Shown here piece by piece: positions 6,539 through 8,300 of a stretch of DNA of 8,300 nucleotides. The stretch's first letter is position 1. Each line of letters starts with the position of its first letter. This stretch comes from an uncultured Selenomonadales bacterium. Lineage in GTDB: Bacteria > Bacillota_C > Negativicutes > Selenomonadales > Selenomonadaceae. A program made the position numbers and the translations under genes. The notes beneath the pieces are model-generated. The model was given only the letters and a program-made list of their open reading frames with translations. It had not been told where the DNA came from and did not search any database. The DNA lies in NCBI GenBank assembly GCA_946407175.1, contig CAMJNB010000039.1, positions 1-8,300 of the forward strand, written 5' to 3'.

Positions 6539-6691
6539 TTCTTCAGTAAAGCTGTCCTTGCCGAGTCCGCAAATAGGACAAACCCAATCGTCCGGCAAAT
6601 CTTCAAACGTCGTGCCGGGTTCAATGCCGTTATCGGGATCTCCCGCCTCTTCGTCATATTCGTAGCCGCAAACGCAAATATACTTTTTCAC
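6536..6691 (-). CDS. Rubredoxin with a one-residue-short first metal knuckle
   Basis: This short gene gives 51 residues. Rubredoxins are small soluble one-iron electron carriers that commonly serve rubrerythrin, oxygen or peroxide reductases in anaerobes. The second knuckle is canonical (WVCPICG, C38 and C41) and the core [21 protein letters not shown] is textbook. The first knuckle reads [11 protein letters not shown], with cysteines at 6 and 8: one residue is missing from the usual CxxCG. The change is in frame, so it is not a simple frameshift. Start is GTG 6691 with GGAGGG (6703-6698) 6 bases upstream; no ATG fits. A good promoter precedes it. The TAG stop is the first unit of a heptad array, and mdh follows 90 bases downstream. 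Confidence 0.93.
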   Translation of the reverse strand: MKKYICVCGYEYDEEAGDPDNGIEPGTTFEDLPDDWVCPICGLGKDSFTEE

Positions 6692-6725
6692 GTCAAGCCC
6701 TCCCCCTAAATTTTATGGTTAAATT

Positions 6726-6753
6726 ATTGTATCACAAGTTAAAATTTTTTCAA
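6726..6753 (-). promoter_or_regulatory. Promoter of the rubredoxin gene
   Basis: On the minus strand TTGAAA (6753-6748) and TACAAT (6731-6726) are 16 bases apart, and TGA before the -10 makes it an extended -10. Transcription would start near 6719 and give a short leader with a GGGGGAGGG ribosome site. The A/T-rich stretch 6754-6791 between it and the mqnE stop has T-runs but no clear GC hairpin. Confidence 0.65.
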
Positions 6754-6791
6754 CGCTAAAAAAAAATTTTCTTAATATCACAAACGCCACT

Positions 6792-7880
6792 TTAACTTTC
6801 GCTGATAATGTTGTAATTGCAGTCACAAAGTGTAGGAATGCGACCGACTTCACGAATGAGTTTTATCAAATAATCTTCCGTCAAAAATTTTGGGCTTGAC
6901 GCACCTGCCTCGTGCAAAATATTTTCACGGTGTATCGTGCCGTCAATATCATCCGCGCCGAAAGTCAATGCAACCTGCGCGACCGGTACGCCGAGCATTA
7001 CCCAGTACGCCTTAATATGTTTGAAGTTGTCGAGCATAAGGCGGGAAATTGCAAGCGTGCGTAAATCGTCGTACATGGAAGTTTGCGTGATTTTATTTTC
7101 AAGCGCGGTATGTTTAGGCAGGAAAGGAAAGCAGATAAACGTTTGAAAACCGCCTGTTTCGTCCTGCAGTTCGCGCAGTTTTAAAAGGTGTTCGACTCGC
7201 TCTTCAATCGTTTCAATGTGACCGTACAGCATTGACGCATTTGTTTTCAAGCCGAGTTTGTGCGCAGTGCGTGCCACGTTAAGCCATTCATCGGCAGTAG
7301 CTTTTTTCGGACACAAAATATTTCTCACGCGGTCTGATAAAATTTCGGCGCCGCCACCTGCTATTGCTTGCAGTCCGGCTTTTTTTAATTTGCGTAAAAC
7401 TTCTTCCACGCTTAAGCCTGAAATTTTTGCAAAGTGCGTAATCTCTACGCCGGTAAAACCTTTTATGTAAAGCGCGGGAAATTTTTCATGAACCGCTTGC
7501 AATATTTCAAGGTAATTTTCAAAAGTCCAAGTAGGGTGAAGACCGCTGACAACGTGCAAGCCGCCCATATTCGGTGACTTCAATGCGTCTTCAACCAGCG
7601 CGATAACTTCATCAATAGTCATTGCGTATGCACCGGCGGAATTTTCGTCACGTCCGAACGCGCAGAATTTACAACGCGCTTTACAAATATTCGTAAGGTT
7701 TACGTGACAGTTGACGTTGTAATAAACATTATCGCCGCAAATTTTTTTCCTCACGTAATCGGCAAGTGAACCTATAGCCGCCAAATTTTTGCAATGAAAA
7801 AGCGCGAGTCCGTCTTCAAATGTCAAACGTTCGCCGCGCAGAATTTTTTCTTCAATATATTTTAACTCTTCGTCAATCAC
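6792..7880 (-). CDS. mqnE: Aminofutalosine synthase MqnE (radical SAM)
   Basis: The product has 362 residues, as usual for MqnE. It joins SAM and 3-[(1-carboxyvinyl)oxy]benzoate to make aminofutalosine in the futalosine route to menaquinone. The radical SAM cluster site is CKARCKFCAF (C66, C70, C73). Diagnostic stretches follow: VSGLHPTWTFENYLEIL (111-127), KGFTGVEITHFAKISG, AGGGAEIL, KTNASMLYGHIET, LRELQDETGGFQTFI, DNFKHIKAYWVMLG and FGADDIDGT. The SGLHP and MLYGHIET segments favour MqnE over its paralogue MqnC. GGAG (7892-7889) is 8 bases before GTG 7880, chosen over TTG 7898, which lies upstream of that site. Other mqn genes are not in the window. The gene has a strong promoter and diverges from bioY. 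Confidence 0.95.
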   Translation of the reverse strand: MIDEELKYIEEKILRGERLTFEDGLALFHCKNLAAIGSLADYVRKKICGDNVYYNVNCHVNLTNICKARCKFCAFGRDENSAGAYAMTIDEVIALVEDALKSPNMGGLHVVSGLHPTWTFENYLEILQAVHEKFPALYIKGFTGVEITHFAKISGLSVEEVLRKLKKAGLQAIAGGGAEILSDRVRNILCPKKATADEWLNVARTAHKLGLKTNASMLYGHIETIEERVEHLLKLRELQDETGGFQTFICFPFLPKHTALENKITQTSMYDDLRTLAISRLMLDNFKHIKAYWVMLGVPVAQVALTFGADDIDGTIHRENILHEAGASSPKFLTEDYLIKLIREVGRIPTLCDCNYNIISES

Positions 7881-7909
7881 AAAAATTACTCCGTTCAAAA
7901 TTTTTCGGC

Positions 7910-7938
7910 ATTATATCAAAAAAATTTTCGCCTTTCAA
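7910..7938 (-). promoter_or_regulatory. Promoter of mqnE
   Basis: On the minus strand TTGAAA (7938-7933), a 17-base spacer and a perfect TATAAT (7915-7910) preceded by TGA form a near-consensus extended -10 promoter. Transcription would start near 7903, about 23 bases before GTG 7880. Confidence 0.8.
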
Positions 7939-7966
7939 ATTTATTTACCGCCGACCTAAGTTTAAC

Positions 7967-7996
7967 GGTAAACTTAAAATTTATTGACGGTTAACA
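7967..7996. promoter_or_regulatory. Likely BirA (biotin repressor) operator for bioY
   Basis: GGTAAAC (7967-7973) and GGTTAACA (7989-7996) are facing half-sites, with 16 bases between the GTAAAC and GTTAAC cores. This matches the known BirA box layout (GTAAAC-type and GTTWAC-type arms 14-16 bases apart). The right arm falls just after the bioY -35 box and the left arm just before it, so bound repressor would block polymerase. The left arm also belongs to a separate palindrome, AAGTTTA (7958-7964) with TAAACTT (7969-7975). Confidence 0.6.
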
Positions 7997-8012
7997 TAAA
8001 TTTTTGTACAAT
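7984..8012 (+). promoter_or_regulatory. Promoter of bioY
   Basis: TTGACG (7984-7989), a 17-base spacer and TACAAT (8007-8012). Transcription would begin near 8019, about 30 bases before the TTG start. The -35 box is embedded in the BirA-like operator. Confidence 0.75.
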
Positions 8013-8049
8013 GACGGCGCCAAAAATTTTGTAAGAGATGAAATAAGTT

Positions 8050-8300
8050 TTGCAACATACAATCGGAACAACTGAACTTTCAAAAATGGCGTTATGCGTA
8101 GCTCTGTGTTGCGTGACGGCGTACTTGTCATTTCCCCTGCCGTTTACGCCGGGCATGGTTACGGCGCTGACAATCGCGATGAGTTTGGCGGCGTACATTT
8201 TAAATCCGAAACAAACTTTCACGGTGATTTTAATCTACCTGATAATGGGCGCGGCAGGTTTACCGGTTTTCGCAGGTGGTTCGGGACTCGGAAAACTTTT
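8050..8300 (+). CDS. bioY: Biotin transporter substrate-binding subunit BioY (5' part)
   Basis: The gene runs off the window; 83 complete codons of a usual 180-200 are seen. BioY is the membrane S-component that captures biotin, alone or with the ECF energising module. The visible part has hydrophobic segments at about 13-28, 36-51 and 57-70, the amphipathic SFPLPFTPG stretch (28-36) and the hallmark GLPVFAGGSGLGKL (70-83). A TAA at 8044-8046 closes the frame upstream, so the start is TTG 8050 or ATG 8086. I prefer TTG: an AAGAGATGA ribosome-like stretch lies about 9 bases upstream, and the residues before M13 (TELSKMALCVAL) resemble the usual BioY N-terminal helix. The promoter carries a BirA-like operator, fitting biotin-repressed uptake. 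Confidence 0.9.
   Translation, partial: MQHTIGTTELSKMALCVALCCVTAYLSFPLPFTPGMVTALTIAMSLAAYILNPKQTFTVILIYLIMGAAGLPVFAGGSGLGKL

Noticed and set aside
6792..7880. MqnC (cyclic dehypoxanthinyl futalosine synthase) or a CofH-like enzyme
   Set aside because: The SGLHP, MLYGHIET and ADDIDGT segments match MqnE better than MqnC or F420 enzymes.
7974..8222. Minus-strand open frame of 82 codons over the bioY start
   Set aside because: It covers the bioY promoter, operator and conserved coding start on the other strand.

Overview
The window looks like a bacterial chromosome segment from the Firmicutes, most probably the Negativicutes (Selenomonas/Megasphaera-type anaerobes). The evidence is the pcrA-ligA gene order, a YvyF-type flagellar-operon zinc protein, a CdaA-type diadenylate cyclase, rubredoxin, an LDH-like malate dehydrogenase and MqnE of the futalosine menaquinone route. 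Coding DNA is of moderate GC and the spacers are AT-rich. The placement is an inference, and no rRNA or tRNA is present to anchor it. I see no phage, insertion sequence, CRISPR array or defence gene.

Layout. 1-2232 (+): the last 39 codons of a PcrA-like helicase, then ligA, separated by a tandem heptanucleotide array. 2286-3036 (+): a ligA terminator, then a single gene with its own promoter encoding a double-zinc-knuckle YvyF-like protein, then a second terminator. 3107-3952 (+): dacA/cdaA, without the usual cdaR partner. 3999-5078 (-): an apparent operon reading hypothetical 83-aa protein, tadA, csoR-like repressor. 5104-5356: a gene-free stretch of about 400 bases that folds into many hairpins on the minus strand and may be a structured leader or small RNA. 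5410-6691 (-): rubredoxin and malate dehydrogenase, the latter with a terminator. 6792-7880 (-): mqnE. 8050-8300 (+): the start of bioY, divergent from mqnE, behind a likely BirA operator.

How the genes relate. The set is mostly housekeeping: DNA repair and replication (PcrA, LigA), c-di-AMP signalling (DacA), tRNA wobble editing (TadA), metal sensing (CsoR), central carbon and redox metabolism (Mdh, rubredoxin), quinone synthesis (MqnE) and biotin uptake (BioY). Malate dehydrogenase plus menaquinone synthesis would fit anaerobic fumarate respiration or succinate/propionate formation, but that is inference.

The most unusual signal is a family of degenerate 7-base tandem repeats (TAGCTGT / TAATGGC type) at five sites, serving six gene ends. 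At three genes (pcrA, csoR, rubredoxin) the array begins exactly at the TAG stop codon, and 7-base spacing then places stop codons in successive reading frames. The first array also forms a near-continuous imperfect hairpin from the pcrA stop to the ligA ribosome binding site. The second unusual region is the unassigned structured RNA candidate upstream of the 83-aa gene. Smaller oddities are an RDR instead of RHR motif in the diadenylate cyclase and a CxC instead of CxxC metal knuckle in rubredoxin.
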